Notes under the pieces: generated by a model | What the model was told of the DNA's origin: nothing | Seen by the model: the letters and a program-made list of their open reading frames with translations, nothing else | Databases searched by the model: none | In this document: piece after piece, positions 40,941-50,531 of the stretch | Numbering within the stretch: the first letter of the stretch is position 1 | Layout: the number at the start of each line of letters is the position of its first letter | Assembly: GCA_004020315.1 (NCBI GenBank) | Contig: SAQG01000006.1 | Span: forward strand, 75,465-139,464 | DNA from: Mesorhizobium sp. | GTDB lineage: Bacteria; Pseudomonadota; Alphaproteobacteria; Rhizobiales; Rhizobiaceae | DNA: 64,000 nt | Direction of reading: 5' to 3' | Position numbers and translations under genes: made by a program

Positions 40941-42140
40941 TCAACCTTTTTCCGGATCCGCCGCCACTGCCGAAATCGGCACGATCTCGATGCCGCGCTT
41001 CTTGGCCTCGATCACCCAGGACGACACTGTATCGACCGTCAGGTCGAAGGCCGATCCGATGCCGACGGCAAAGCCTTTCGCCCGCGCGGTGGCTTCCAGT
41101 TCGTCCAGCTTCTTCAAAATGGCGCCGCGGTCCCGCACCGCGTCGATCGAGGTGTCGCCGGCGGCGAACGGCACGCCGTTTTTCAACGCCAGGTCGGGCG
41201 CCAGGCTGCGCGCCGACGAACCGTCGTCGACATAGGCCAGGCCACGCCTGCCGAGCTCGGCCATCAGCGGCCCCATCGCCGCCGCATCGGCCGAAAAACG
41301 CGCACCCATATAGTTCATGACGCCGGTGTAGTTGGTCGTCCGCGACAGCGCCCAGCGCAAATTCTTCAAATTCTCGTCCGGTGTCGCTGCGACCGTCAGC
41401 GTGTTGCGGCCGGGATTGACGTTCGGATAATCGAACGGTTCGAGCGGCACCTGCATGACGATCTCGTGGCCGCTCCGCCGCGCCGCCTGCATCCAGCGAC
41501 CGACGCTGTTGCCCTGTGGTGCGAAGCCCAGCGTCACCTCGGCCGGCAGCTTGGCGATGGCCGCCTGCGTGCCGGTTTGCGACACGGCAAGCCCGCCGAT
41601 GACGATCGCCACGCGCGCGCCGCGCGCACCTGACCACGGCCGCGCATAGACATCGAACGGCCGCCTGCCGTCTGCGGCACGAACCGGCAATGGACCGGTT
41701 TCGCCGGACTCGACCAGCGCCCTGTCGGGAATATGCGCGATCCTCAGGTTCTGGCCGACCGTCGAAGGGTCGTGGATGACGATGGCCGCCCTGGGCGGCC
41801 CGCCGCCGTCTTCGGTCTGCATGTGGATGATCTGCGGCCCGCCCGTCTCGGATCTGCGCGTCTTGGATCTGCTCGCCTCGGACGCTGCCTCGGCCTTCGG
41901 CGCCGGCTCAGCAGCCGGCGCTGCGGATTCAACCACCGCTGTCGTCTTCGGCGTCGAAACGGCGACTTCTTCCGGCTTTCGAAATGGCCTTTCACGCAGC
42001 GCAATCGCGCCGGAGACGCCGATCACGGCCAGCACCAGGAGAGTGGCCGCCACCACGCCAGCGCTGATCCTGCGGGCCGCGCGCGGCGGCCGGACGGCCT
42101 GCCCGAGTGGGCGTTCGATGTCACTACCGATGTCAGCCAA
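40941..42140 (-). CDS. Divergent polysaccharide deacetylase family protein
   Basis: About 399 residues. One membrane anchor near the N-terminus ([24 protein letters not shown]), a low-complexity linker rich in Ala/Glu/Arg, then a divergent polysaccharide deacetylase fold ([58 protein letters not shown]). The family sits beside envC and ctpA in many alphaproteobacteria and is thought to act on the cell envelope. The TTG at 42140 (LADIGSDIE) after GGGATGCGGC is the best start; the open frame runs to 42203. Confidence 0.85.
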   Translation of the reverse strand: MADIGSDIERPLGQAVRPPRAARRISAGVVAATLLVLAVIGVSGAIALRERPFRKPEEVAVSTPKTTAVVESAAPAAEPAPKAEAASEASRSKTRRSETGGPQIIHMQTEDGGGPPRAAIVIHDPSTVGQNLRIAHIPDRALVESGETGPLPVRAADGRRPFDVYARPWSGARGARVAIVIGGLAVSQTGTQAAIAKLPAEVTLGFAPQGNSVGRWMQAARRSGHEIVMQVPLEPFDYPNVNPGRNTLTVAATPDENLKNLRWALSRTTNYTGVMNYMGARFSADAAAMGPLMAELGRRGLAYVDDGSSARSLAPDLALKNGVPFAAGDTSIDAVRDRGAILKKLDELEATARAKGFAVGIGSAFDLTVDTVSSWVIEAKKRGIEIVPISAVAADPEKG

Positions 42141-42252
42141 GCCGCATCCCCAGCCGCGGTTCCCCCGAATCAAACTGCCGAGGCCTTGCGGCCCCGGCAG
42201 CATTACATCGCTTCGATCAGGCAGCCAGAGCTGTTGTCCGGCTGATCGACCT

Positions 42253-43578
42253 TTACTGGTTCAGCACAGCCTTGTCCGGATTCGGCGGGAACGCCGGATC
42301 GGTCTTCTCGCCGCGCAGCAACTGCTCGGCAAAGATGAGCTGCAGGTCGTCCTTCGGCTCCGGTGGCACATAGGCTGCCGAGCCCGAACCGGTATCGCCC
42401 TCTTCGCTGCCCTTGATGTGGCCCTTGAGGTCCGACTCCCCGCGCGTCAGGTCCCTGCCTTGCAGTTCCGGCGGCAACGGCTGGTCGACCTTGATGTCGG
42501 GCGTAATGCCCTTGCCCTGGATCGACTTGCCGGACGGCGTGTAATAGAGCGCCGTCGTCAGGCGCAACGCGCCGTTCTCGCCGAGCGGGACGATGGTCTG
42601 CACCGAACCCTTGCCGAAGGACTGCGTCCCGACCACCGTGGCGCGGCGCAGATCCTGCAGCGCGCCGGCGACGATTTCGGACGCACTGGCCGAGCCGCCA
42701 TTGACGAGCACGATCAGCGGCTTGCCGTCGATGTCGTCGCCCGGCCGCGCGTCGAAGCGGGTGACGTCCTTCGGATCGCGGCCGCGCGTCGAGACGATCT
42801 CGCCACGGTTGAGGAAGGCGTCGGACACGCTCACCGCCTGATCGAGCAACCCGCCCGGATTGAGGCGCAGATCGAGCACGTAGCCCTTGAGCTTTTCGTT
42901 CGGCACCTGCTTCTTGATGGTTTCGATGGCGCTCTCGAGATCATCATGGGTCTTTTCGGTGAAGGAGGTGATCTTCATATAGCCGATGTCGTTCTCGACC
43001 CGGAACTTGACCGCCTTGACCTTGATGATGTCGCGCACCACCGTCAGCTCGATCGGCTTGTCGGCGCCCTGGCGCAGGATGGTGAGCTTGATCGGCGTGT
43101 TGACCAGCCCGCGCATCTTCTCGACCGCGTCGTTGAGGCTCAGGCCGCGAACCTCCTCGCCGTCGATCTTGGCAATATAGTCGCCGGCAAGCACGCCCGC
43201 TTTGGCGGCCGGCGTATCGTCGATCGGCGTGATCACCTTGACCAGGTCGTTCTCCATGGTGACCTCGATACCCAGGCCGCCGAACTCGCCCTTGGTCTGC
43301 ACGCGCATGTCCTGCGCCTCTTCGGCGTTCATATAGGAGGAGTGCGGGTCGAGCGAGGTAAGCATGCCGTTGATGGCGTTTTCGACCAGCGACTTGTCGT
43401 CGGGCGGCGTCACATATTGCGCCCGCACCCGCTCGAAAATATCACCGAAGATCGCCAGTTGCTTGTAGGTCTCAGAGCCCGCAGCGTTCGCCGTCGAGCC
43501 GGGCGCGCCATAGACCAGGCTCATCGCGGATGCGCCCATTAGCGCACCGGCAAACAGAAGCGACAGTTTCCGCATCAT
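42253..43578 (-). CDS. ctpA: Carboxy-terminal processing peptidase (S41)
   Basis: A 441-residue periplasmic serine protease: signal peptide (MMRKLSLLFAGALMGASAM), PDZ domain (about 95-180; GGLGIEVTMEN), and the S41 catalytic part with the Ser in NGGSASASEI (296-300) and Lys323 in SFGKGSVQ. Homologues trim cell-wall hydrolases and other exported proteins. The start is one base after the envC stop, so they are coupled. Confidence 0.94.
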   Translation of the reverse strand: MMRKLSLLFAGALMGASAMSLVYGAPGSTANAAGSETYKQLAIFGDIFERVRAQYVTPPDDKSLVENAINGMLTSLDPHSSYMNAEEAQDMRVQTKGEFGGLGIEVTMENDLVKVITPIDDTPAAKAGVLAGDYIAKIDGEEVRGLSLNDAVEKMRGLVNTPIKLTILRQGADKPIELTVVRDIIKVKAVKFRVENDIGYMKITSFTEKTHDDLESAIETIKKQVPNEKLKGYVLDLRLNPGGLLDQAVSVSDAFLNRGEIVSTRGRDPKDVTRFDARPGDDIDGKPLIVLVNGGSASASEIVAGALQDLRRATVVGTQSFGKGSVQTIVPLGENGALRLTTALYYTPSGKSIQGKGITPDIKVDQPLPPELQGRDLTRGESDLKGHIKGSEEGDTGSGSAAYVPPEPKDDLQLIFAEQLLRGEKTDPAFPPNPDKAVLNQ

Positions 43579-43579
43579 C

Positions 43580-44941
43580 TCACGTCCTTCCAGACAAACG
43601 GTCCGCCCACCATGGGGTCGGATCGACGGGTTTTCCATCCTTGCGGAACTCAACATAGAGCTCCGGCGTGGCATTTCCATTCTTCGATGCCGAGGTGCTC
43701 GCCACCCGGGCCTCTCCCATCGCGCCGACCGGCTCTCCTGCGAGCACCGACTGGCCAGACGCGACGCTGATTCTGCTCATCCCCGCCAGAACGACATGAT
43801 AGCCGTCACCTGCGTTCAGGATCAAGAGTTGACCATAAGAGCGAAATGGTCCCGCATAAAGCACATTTCCGTCCGCTGGCGCTGTGACGATGGCTCCCGA
43901 TTGTGTCGCAACCATGTCACCGAGCATCACTGCGCCGTTACCGTCGCTGGTCCCGAACCGCCGCTTGATCTTGCCGGTGACGGGCAGCGCAATCTGGCCC
44001 CGAAGTGCCGAAAACGGTGCAGCGGCGGTGAGCCGATTGGCTTCCGGGACCGGCAGGGCCGCTAGTTCCGTCTGCGCAGGGGCCGTCTGTGCCGGAGCCT
44101 TCTGTACCGGGACCTTGTCGGCGTCCGCGGCCTTCTGCTCGGCTGCCTTCGCAGCGTCCGCCGCTTTGCGGGCCTTGTCGGCCTCGAGCGAGGCGATCAG
44201 TTCCTTCAGGCTGCCGGCCTTGGCCGCCAGCGCCTGCGATCGCTGCTTCTCGGCGGCCAGTGCCGTTTGCGTTTCCGCCTCGAGCTTCTGCTTGGCTTCG
44301 AGCAGCATGCCGAGCCGCTTCTTTTCCGCCGCCTGCTCGCCGACTGCCGCCGTCAGCCGTGCCCGCTCCGCCTCGATCGAGGCCGTCACCCGTGACTGCT
44401 CCTTGAGGTCCGCCAGCAATATCTCGGTCTGCTGGCGCAGTTCCGGCACCACGGCGCCGAGCAGAATGGCGCTGCGCACCGACGACAGCGCGTCCTCCGG
44501 CTTGACCAGGATCGCCGGCGGCGGATTGAGCCCCATGCGCTGCAGCGCGGCCAGCACCTCGGCCAGAACGTCGCGTCTGGCAGCCAGCGAGGCGCGGATT
44601 TTCTGCTCCTCGCCCTTCAGCCCTTCCAGCTTGGCACCGATGTCCTCGATGTCCTGGCCGAGCTTCTGCTCGGTCATCGCCGACTGGATCAGCGCCGCCG
44701 TGATCGAGGCATGGTCCTTCTTGACCGTCGCCATGTCGGCGGCGAGCTTGGCCAGCCGCTCCGCCGACAGTGTGATCTCCTTCGATACCCGTTCGTATTC
44801 GGCCCGGCTCTGGTCCGGGTCAGGCGCCATGTCGAGCCTGTTCTGCGCCCGCGCGGCACCGAACGACAGCATAAGCGCCGCCGCTGCCAAGCCGCAGCCT
44901 GCGCGCCAAAAGCCCGTTCGCAATTTCCAACCTTCAGTCAT
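43580..44941 (-). CDS. envC: Murein hydrolase activator EnvC-like (LytM/M23 domain)
   Basis: A 453-residue exported protein: signal peptide ending in ARAQ, a long coiled coil (about 40-275, full of Glu/Lys/Ala heptads with LKGEEQKI), an Ala/Pro/Lys linker, and a C-terminal LytM domain (about 330-440). The LytM metal ligands appear lost: GYHVVLAGM keeps one His where active enzymes carry HxH. So it should act as an EnvC-type activator of amidases and not as an enzyme itself. ctpA follows at once. Confidence 0.9.
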   Translation of the reverse strand: MTEGWKLRTGFWRAGCGLAAAALMLSFGAARAQNRLDMAPDPDQSRAEYERVSKEITLSAERLAKLAADMATVKKDHASITAALIQSAMTEQKLGQDIEDIGAKLEGLKGEEQKIRASLAARRDVLAEVLAALQRMGLNPPPAILVKPEDALSSVRSAILLGAVVPELRQQTEILLADLKEQSRVTASIEAERARLTAAVGEQAAEKKRLGMLLEAKQKLEAETQTALAAEKQRSQALAAKAGSLKELIASLEADKARKAADAAKAAEQKAADADKVPVQKAPAQTAPAQTELAALPVPEANRLTAAAPFSALRGQIALPVTGKIKRRFGTSDGNGAVMLGDMVATQSGAIVTAPADGNVLYAGPFRSYGQLLILNAGDGYHVVLAGMSRISVASGQSVLAGEPVGAMGEARVASTSASKNGNATPELYVEFRKDGKPVDPTPWWADRLSGRT

Positions 44942-45090
44942 TGAAGCCCGACTCTATGCGTGGCTTCGTTAACGAACCATCAACCATGTTCGAGAGCCCG
45001 CCGACCGCAAAACAGCCTCGTGACGCATTGAGGCAAAAATCCGGGCGGCTCACGCCAATCCACCGGTTTTGGGTTGAAACCTGCAACGGC

Positions 45091-45573
45091 TCACGAGCGA
45101 TGATAGGGATGGCCGGACAGGATCGTGGCCGCCCGGTAAAGCTGCTCGCCCAACATGACACGGACCAACTGGTGCGGCCATGTCAGCCCGCCGAACGACA
45201 CCATCAGATCGGCCTGATCGCGCAGCGACGGGTCGTGACCGTCGGCACCGCCGATGGCGATGACAAGTGCCTTGCGGCCGCTATCACGCAGCAGGCCGAT
45301 GCGCCCGGCGAAATCCTCGGAGGAAAAGTTCTTGCCGCGTTCGTCGAGCAGCATCAGCGCGGTCCCAGGCTGCAACTGCGCCTGCAGTTTCTGGCCCTCT
45401 TCGCGGCGACGCTCGTTGGCGGTCTGGGCGCGGCCCTCCGGAATCTCGACGATCCCTGAGAATTCGAGCCCCACGGTCTGCCCGCTCTTGGCGAAGCGCT
45501 CGAAATATCTGTCGGCGAGCAGCTTCTCGGGGCCGGCTTTCATCCGGCCCACGGCATGAACGGTGATTTTCAT
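45091..45573 (-). CDS. rlmH: 23S rRNA pseudouridine-1915 N3-methyltransferase
   Basis: A 160-residue SPOUT methyltransferase. LDERGKNFSSEDFA, VIAIGGADGHDPSLR and the knotted C-terminus LTWPHQLVRVMLGEQLYRA are diagnostic. It methylates the pseudouridine at position 1915 in the decoding-region helix 69. It lies 22 codons' length after the rsfS gene and shares its direction; a palindromic repeat separates them. Confidence 0.96.
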   Translation of the reverse strand: MKITVHAVGRMKAGPEKLLADRYFERFAKSGQTVGLEFSGIVEIPEGRAQTANERRREEGQKLQAQLQPGTALMLLDERGKNFSSEDFAGRIGLLRDSGRKALVIAIGGADGHDPSLRDQADLMVSFGGLTWPHQLVRVMLGEQLYRAATILSGHPYHRS

Positions 45574-45594
45574 CCCTGCCTCGAAGAGCCGCTA

Positions 45595-45641
45595 ATGCAT
45601 GTCACCAAAAGTGGTCACCGGTTTTGGGAAACGACATGCAT
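45595..45641. repeat. Palindromic intergenic repeat, copy 2
   Basis: Outer arms ATGCATGTC / GACATGCAT (perfect, 9 bases) with inner CAAAA and GGTTTT blocks, the same plan as at 39115-39159. It lies between rsfS and rlmH. Confidence 0.8.
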
Positions 45642-45655
45642 CAACCAAATACGGC

Positions 45656-46066
45656 TCAGTGAAGGGTCTCTTCCTCGAGGTCCGGCGCTTGCCACATCTT
45701 TTCGAGATTGTAGAAGTCGCGGACTTCGGGGCGGAAGACATGGACGATGATGTCGCCCGAATCGATCAGGACCCAGTCGGCGCCGGCCAGTCCCTCGACG
45801 CGCGCCGTGCCGAGCCCGGCATCCTTGAGCGCCTTGAGGAGATGATCGGCGACAGCCGAGACATGCCGGTGCGATCGGCCGGACGCGATGACCATATAGT
45901 CACCGAGGCTCGATTTTCCCTGAATGTCGATTGAGACGATGTTTTCGGCCTTGGAGTCTTCCAGACTGGCAAGGACTGTCTTGATGGCGCGGGACACGGC
46001 GTCGTTTACGCTGATCCCGGCCGGCGAAGGCACGATATCGGCCTTCTTCCACAGTGCTGTTCTCAG
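45656..46066 (-). CDS. rsfS: Ribosome silencing factor RsfS
   Basis: RsfS binds L14 and keeps the two ribosomal subunits apart in starvation. The domain is complete (SVNDAVSRAIKTVLASLEDS; DIQGKSSLGDYMVIASGRS; DWVLIDSGDIIVHVFRPEVR). The start is the problem: no ATG or GTG lies near the family start. A CTG at 46066 has AAAGGAA about 7 bases before it and gives a 136-residue protein beginning RTALWKKADI. A TTG at 46096 and a GTG at 46201 are also in frame but have poor spacing or none. I choose the CTG, with doubt. Confidence 0.88.
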   Translation of the reverse strand: MRTALWKKADIVPSPAGISVNDAVSRAIKTVLASLEDSKAENIVSIDIQGKSSLGDYMVIASGRSHRHVSAVADHLLKALKDAGLGTARVEGLAGADWVLIDSGDIIVHVFRPEVRDFYNLEKMWQAPDLEEETLH

Positions 46067-46273
46067 TGTATTTCCTTTCGCAGCAAGAACAACCAAATCA
46101 CCTTCAAAGCAGGTGACACCCCTTAGATAGGCAGAGTTGCGTTGCAGTTTCAAGACGGCGGCCCTGCCGTAGCCAACGAAGAGCCGTTCTTCCGGTTCCA
46201 CAGTTGAAGAAAAATCGGAACTCTTGTCGCCTGGCCTGGGTTATCGGCGCATTGACCAACCGGATCCCCACTC

Positions 46274-47128
46274 ATGCCGATCGACCCCCAGAACGCTCTC
46301 CTCACCGTGCAGTCCGGCCTTGCGCAGCTCAGTACGCTGATCGTCTCCTACTCGCTTTCGGCCATCGGCGCCGTGATCCTGCTGGTCTTCGGCTATATCG
46401 CCGCCGGCATCGCCGAGCGCTCGCTCTACGCCGGCCTCGGTCATATCAATGGTTTCGACGAGACGCTGCGTCATTTCTTCTCCCAGGTCGTCCGCTACGC
46501 CATCCTGATCCTCGTCGTCATCATGGTGCTCGGCCAGTTCGGCGTGCAGACGGCCTCGATCATTGCCGCAATCGGTGCCGCCGGCCTGGCCATCGGCCTG
46601 GCGTTGCAGGGCACGCTGCAGAACATTGCCGCCGGCATCATGCTGCTGGCGCTGCGGCCGTTCCGCATCGGCGAATATGTCGAGGTCGGTGCCATCTCCG
46701 GGACTGTCCAGGAAATCGGGCTGTTCGCCACCACGCTGAGAACGGTCGAAGGCGTCTACGTGCTCGCTCCCAATTCGACGCTGTGGAACCAGCCCGTCCG
46801 CAACTATACGCGCAATGGTGCCCGCCGCGCCGATATCACCCTCACCATCGGCTCCTGGAATGACATCGATTTCGCTCAAAAGACCATGCTGGGCGTCGCT
46901 GCCGCGGACCGACGCGTCAAGCGAGAGCCGGCGCCGATTGCCTTTGTGGCGACCGTCGGCGACAGCAACGTCGCCATCACCTTGCGCTACTGGACCTCGG
47001 CCGCGGATTTCTTCGCTACCCAGATCGATCTCACCAAACGCGCCAAGCAGGCTTTCGACAGCGAAGGCATTTCTATACCCGCGCCGCCGCCGGAAGCGCC
47101 ACGGCAGGAAGCCGCCACCAGACAGTAA
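46274..47128 (+). CDS. MscS-type mechanosensitive channel
   Basis: A 284-residue small-conductance mechanosensitive channel. Three N-terminal helices, with the pore helix TM3 in GAAGLAIGLALQGTLQNIAAG, then the beta domain (LRPFRIGEYVEVG, GTVQEIGLFATTLRT). It opens on osmotic downshock. The C-terminal tail is short and Pro/Ala-rich. It stands between rsfS and an MFS gene, and interrupts the usual nadD-rsfS order. Confidence 0.92.
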   Translation: MPIDPQNALLTVQSGLAQLSTLIVSYSLSAIGAVILLVFGYIAAGIAERSLYAGLGHINGFDETLRHFFSQVVRYAILILVVIMVLGQFGVQTASIIAAIGAAGLAIGLALQGTLQNIAAGIMLLALRPFRIGEYVEVGAISGTVQEIGLFATTLRTVEGVYVLAPNSTLWNQPVRNYTRNGARRADITLTIGSWNDIDFAQKTMLGVAAADRRVKREPAPIAFVATVGDSNVAITLRYWTSAADFFATQIDLTKRAKQAFDSEGISIPAPPPEAPRQEAATRQ

Positions 47129-47151
47129 GACGATCGGTTCCCGGCGTAGGT

Positions 47152-48447
47152 CTAGCTGTCCGCGCGGCGCTGCTCCTCGGACGGAAACGCGAGATCGACC
47201 GGCAGCGGTGCCTGCGCCGTCATCGGCGCGAAATTGCCGGTCTCGTCGGCGGGAACGGCCGACATCGCCACCACACGCCACAGCACGAACAGGCAAAAAA
47301 CGGTGGCAATGACGATGGCCACATGGATGAAGGCTTGCGTTCCGTAGATGGCGGAAAGCCCGGTCACGATGCCGGGCACGATGAAGCCGGACAGCGACCA
47401 CGCAAACAGCAGCGAACTGGACAGCGCCACCAGGTCGTCCTTGCCGGCGCGGTCGGCGGCATGTGCGCTCGCCAGCGAATAGATCGATTCCGACGCGCCG
47501 GCCCAGACCACATAGATGACGACCAGCGCCGCCAGCGCACCACCATCGAAACCGAGGGCCAACAGGCCCGCCACCGTGGCAAGCGCCGAAGCGGCGACCA
47601 GCACAAAGCGCCGGTCGGTGCGGTCGGAAATCCATCCGAGCGGGATCTGCAGGATCAATGTGCCGACCGGCATCGCCGACAGCAGCAGTGCCACATCTGC
47701 CTGGCCGTAGCCCTTGGCCGTGGCATGGATCGGCGAGAAGCCCGAGATCGTCATCGACAGGCCGCCGACGGCGAGCATGCCGGCGACGCCCACCGGCGAA
47801 ATCCGCCAGGCTCGGCCGAGCGCGACGGACGCCGCCTGCGGCGGCGGTGGCTGGGCCAGCCGTGTCAGCCCGACGGGGAGGATCGACAGCGCGGTGAAGG
47901 CGATGCCGATCATCGGCGCGTCCGCAGCCCTAATATCGATCAGCGCCAGGGTGGAGTAGCCGACACCGAGCCCGGCGACATAGGCGACGTAGAAGAAGGC
48001 CATCACCCTGCCGCGTATCTCGTTGGCAATGACATCGTTCAGCCAGCTTTGCGCGACGATGAACAGGCCGCATATGGCAAAGCCATAGAGCGCGCGCGCC
48101 GCGATCCACGACAGCGGGTGCGGCCCGGCCCCGACGGCGGCGTTCGACAGCACGATCAGCGCCGACAGCACCATGAACGCGCGCGCATGGCCGACGCGCC
48201 GTACCAGCGGACCGGTCAGGATGCAGCCTGCCAGGCCGCCGGCCGAAAGGCCGGTGACGATCAGCCCGGCCCAGGTCGGATCGAAGCCCTCGGCGCCGAG
48301 CCGAACCGGGATATAGGCGAACATCAGTCCGTTGCCGACCGCAACCAGCGCCATCGACAGGACGACGCTGGCAATGGCGATCGCCGGGGCTGGCGGACTG
48401 CCCTGCTCCGGATCGCGTCTGGTCTGGTTTCGCTCGAGAATCGCCAT
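47152..48447 (-). CDS. Major facilitator superfamily transporter
   Basis: A 431-residue carrier with twelve predicted helices in two halves. The start of the second loop shows the MFS-like motif GPLVRRVGHARAFM, and GWISDRTDRR repeats it in the second half. The substrate is not known. It is convergent with mscS, and its start is close to the nadD stop; together mscS and this gene split the usual housekeeping order. Confidence 0.87.
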   Translation of the reverse strand: MAILERNQTRRDPEQGSPPAPAIAIASVVLSMALVAVGNGLMFAYIPVRLGAEGFDPTWAGLIVTGLSAGGLAGCILTGPLVRRVGHARAFMVLSALIVLSNAAVGAGPHPLSWIAARALYGFAICGLFIVAQSWLNDVIANEIRGRVMAFFYVAYVAGLGVGYSTLALIDIRAADAPMIGIAFTALSILPVGLTRLAQPPPPQAASVALGRAWRISPVGVAGMLAVGGLSMTISGFSPIHATAKGYGQADVALLLSAMPVGTLILQIPLGWISDRTDRRFVLVAASALATVAGLLALGFDGGALAALVVIYVVWAGASESIYSLASAHAADRAGKDDLVALSSSLLFAWSLSGFIVPGIVTGLSAIYGTQAFIHVAIVIATVFCLFVLWRVVAMSAVPADETGNFAPMTAQAPLPVDLAFPSEEQRRADS

Positions 48448-48526
48448 GCCCGTGCAAGATCGCCCACGGATATGGGAAAGGCAGCCGCAAATGCGACATG
48501 GCCGGACGGGCGGTGCTCGGATATTC

Positions 48527-48552
48527 CCTTCTCCCCTTGTTGTGGGAGAAGG
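48527..48552. terminator. Hairpin just downstream of nadD
   Basis: Perfect 9-base inverted repeat CCTTCTCCC / GGGAGAAGG with an 8-base loop, seven bases beyond the nadD stop. It lacks a T tract, so it may be a stabilising or repeated palindromic element and not a classic terminator. Confidence 0.5.
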
Positions 48553-48558
48553 TGACTC

Positions 48559-49191
48559 CTATCCATTCGCCATCTTGCGGATCGCGGTCGACGACAGCGA
48601 CGAGCGCGGGCCGTGGATGAAGGTCCAGGCCGGCGCTTTCATGCGGGCGAGCCGCGGCGCGTCGCCCTCGTCGACACGCGCATAATCGAAGGTCTTGGCG
48701 ACGACCGACGACAGGAACGACAGCGTCGCGCCAGGGCGGTCGATCACCGCGATCGGAAACGTCATCACGATCTGGCGCCAGCGCTGCCAGCGGTGGAAAT
48801 CGCGCAAGGAATCGGCGCCCATGATCCAGACGAAGTCGACGCCCGGGTTGCGCGCCTTGACCAGGGCCAGCGTGTCAGCGGTGAAGCGGACATAATGGCT
48901 CGCTTCGAAAGCGGTGACCTTGACCTTCGGGTTCCGGGCGATCTGCTCGGACAGGCGCAGCCGCTCGGCCAGCGGCGCCAGCTCCCGCGCGCTCTTGAGC
49001 GGATTGCCCGGCGTCACCATCCACCACAACTGATCGAGCGCCAGACGTCTGAGCGCGATCTCGGCGACCAGTGCATGACCCGCATGGGCAGGATTAAACG
49101 AGCCGCCAAACAGGCCGACCGCCAAGCCCTTTTCGGCATGCGGCATGTGAAGGTAGCGAGAGGAAACAGCAGGCTCGGAAGATGACAGCAT
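48559..49191 (-). CDS. nadD: Nicotinate-nucleotide adenylyltransferase
   Basis: A 210-residue enzyme that joins nicotinate mononucleotide and AMP in NAD synthesis. The nucleotidyltransferase motif GGSFNPAHAGH and the C-terminal SSTAIRK are both present. GAGGGGGG lies before the ATG at 49191; a second in-frame ATG is at 49146 (MPHAEKG). It follows proA by 50 bases on the same strand. Confidence 0.94.
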   Translation of the reverse strand: MLSSSEPAVSSRYLHMPHAEKGLAVGLFGGSFNPAHAGHALVAEIALRRLALDQLWWMVTPGNPLKSARELAPLAERLRLSEQIARNPKVKVTAFEASHYVRFTADTLALVKARNPGVDFVWIMGADSLRDFHRWQRWRQIVMTFPIAVIDRPGATLSFLSSVVAKTFDYARVDEGDAPRLARMKAPAWTFIHGPRSSLSSTAIRKMANG

Positions 49192-49241
49192 CGCGCTAGG
49201 CGCCCCCCTCTGACGCCCTCAGGCTCTAACGGCGAATAGCT

Positions 49242-50528
49242 TCAAGGTCTCACCTGTCCCGTCCCGCGCACGCGGTACTTGAACGAGGTCAGTTGCTCGA
49301 CACCGACCGGGCCGCGCGCATGCATCTTGCCGGTGGCGATGCCGATCTCGGCGCCCATGCCGAATTCGCCACCATCGGCGAATTGCGTCGAGGCATTGTG
49401 CAGAAGGATCGCCGAATCGATCTCATTGAAGAACCGTTCGACCGTATCGGCATCCTCGGCGACGATCGCCTCGGTGTGATGCGATGAAAAATTCTCGATA
49501 TGCTCGATCGCGCCGGCAACCCCGTCGACCAGTTTTACCGCGATGATGGCATCGAGATATTCGGTCACCCAGTCGGCGTCGCTGGCCGGTGTAGCGTCGG
49601 CAAACGCTTTCAGCACCTCGGCGTCGGCGTGGATTTCGCACCCTGCCGCGCGCAGCGCCTCGAGGATCGGCACCAGATGGGTGGCGGCCACCGCACGGTC
49701 GACCAGCAGCGTCTCGGCCGCGCCGCAGACGCCAGTGCGCCGCATCTTGGCGTTGACCGCGATGCTGACCGCCATGTCAAGATCAGCCGAGCGGTCGATG
49801 TAGAGATGGCAGATGCCCTCGAGATGGGCGAAGACCGGCACCCGCGCCTCGTTCTGGACGCGTTCGACCAGGTTCTTGCCGCCGCGCGGAATGATGACGT
49901 CGATATTGCCGGAAAGCCCTTTCAGCATCTCGCCGACGGCGGCGCGATCGGTGGTCGGCACCAGCTGGATGGCATCCTCAGGCAAATTGGCCGTCTTCAG
50001 CCCTTCGACCAGGCAGGCATGGATCGCCGCCGAGGAGTTCAGCGAATCCGAGCCGCCGCGCAGGATCACCGGATTTCCGGCCTTGAGGCAAAGCGCGCCG
50101 GCATCGGCCGTCACGTTCGGCCGGCTCTCATAGATAACGCCGACAACGCCGAGTGGTGTGCGCACGCGCTCGATATGCAGGCCGTTTGGCCGGTCCCATG
50201 TGGCAATGACATCGCCGACCGGATCGCGCAACCCGGCGATTTCACTGATGCCGTCGGCCATTGCGCGGATGCGGGCGGGATCAAGCTTCAGCCGGTCCAT
50301 GAACGAGGCGGAAAGCCCCGACTTGTGGCCGTTCGAGATGTCGATGGCATTGGCGTCGAGAATATCCTGCTCGCGGCGGATAATCGCCTCCGCCATGGCG
50401 ACAAGTGCAGTGTTCTTGGCGGCGGTGGTGGCGACGGCCAGCGGTCGGGCGGCGGCCCGCGCACGTCGGCCGATATCGGCCATCAGCGCGGCAGTGTCGT
50501 CCCGGGATTTTTCATGCAGCTTCAGCAT
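49242..50528 (-). CDS. proA: Gamma-glutamyl phosphate reductase
   Basis: A 428-residue NADPH-dependent enzyme, second step of proline synthesis, making glutamate-5-semialdehyde. The catalytic Cys is in [24 protein letters not shown] and [14 protein letters not shown] are typical of the family. Its ribosome binding site GGAGGATGAG overlaps the proB stop, so ProB and ProA are coupled. Confidence 0.96.
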   Translation of the reverse strand: MLKLHEKSRDDTAALMADIGRRARAAARPLAVATTAAKNTALVAMAEAIIRREQDILDANAIDISNGHKSGLSASFMDRLKLDPARIRAMADGISEIAGLRDPVGDVIATWDRPNGLHIERVRTPLGVVGVIYESRPNVTADAGALCLKAGNPVILRGGSDSLNSSAAIHACLVEGLKTANLPEDAIQLVPTTDRAAVGEMLKGLSGNIDVIIPRGGKNLVERVQNEARVPVFAHLEGICHLYIDRSADLDMAVSIAVNAKMRRTGVCGAAETLLVDRAVAATHLVPILEALRAAGCEIHADAEVLKAFADATPASDADWVTEYLDAIIAVKLVDGVAGAIEHIENFSSHHTEAIVAEDADTVERFFNEIDSAILLHNASTQFADGGEFGMGAEIGIATGKMHARGPVGVEQLTSFKYRVRGTGQVRP

Positions 50529-50531
50529 GGC

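Noticed and set aside
41776..43542. Long plus-strand open frame opposite the deacetylase-like and ctpA genes
   Set aside because: Antisense shadow; the minus-strand genes have signal peptides, PDZ and S41 motifs.
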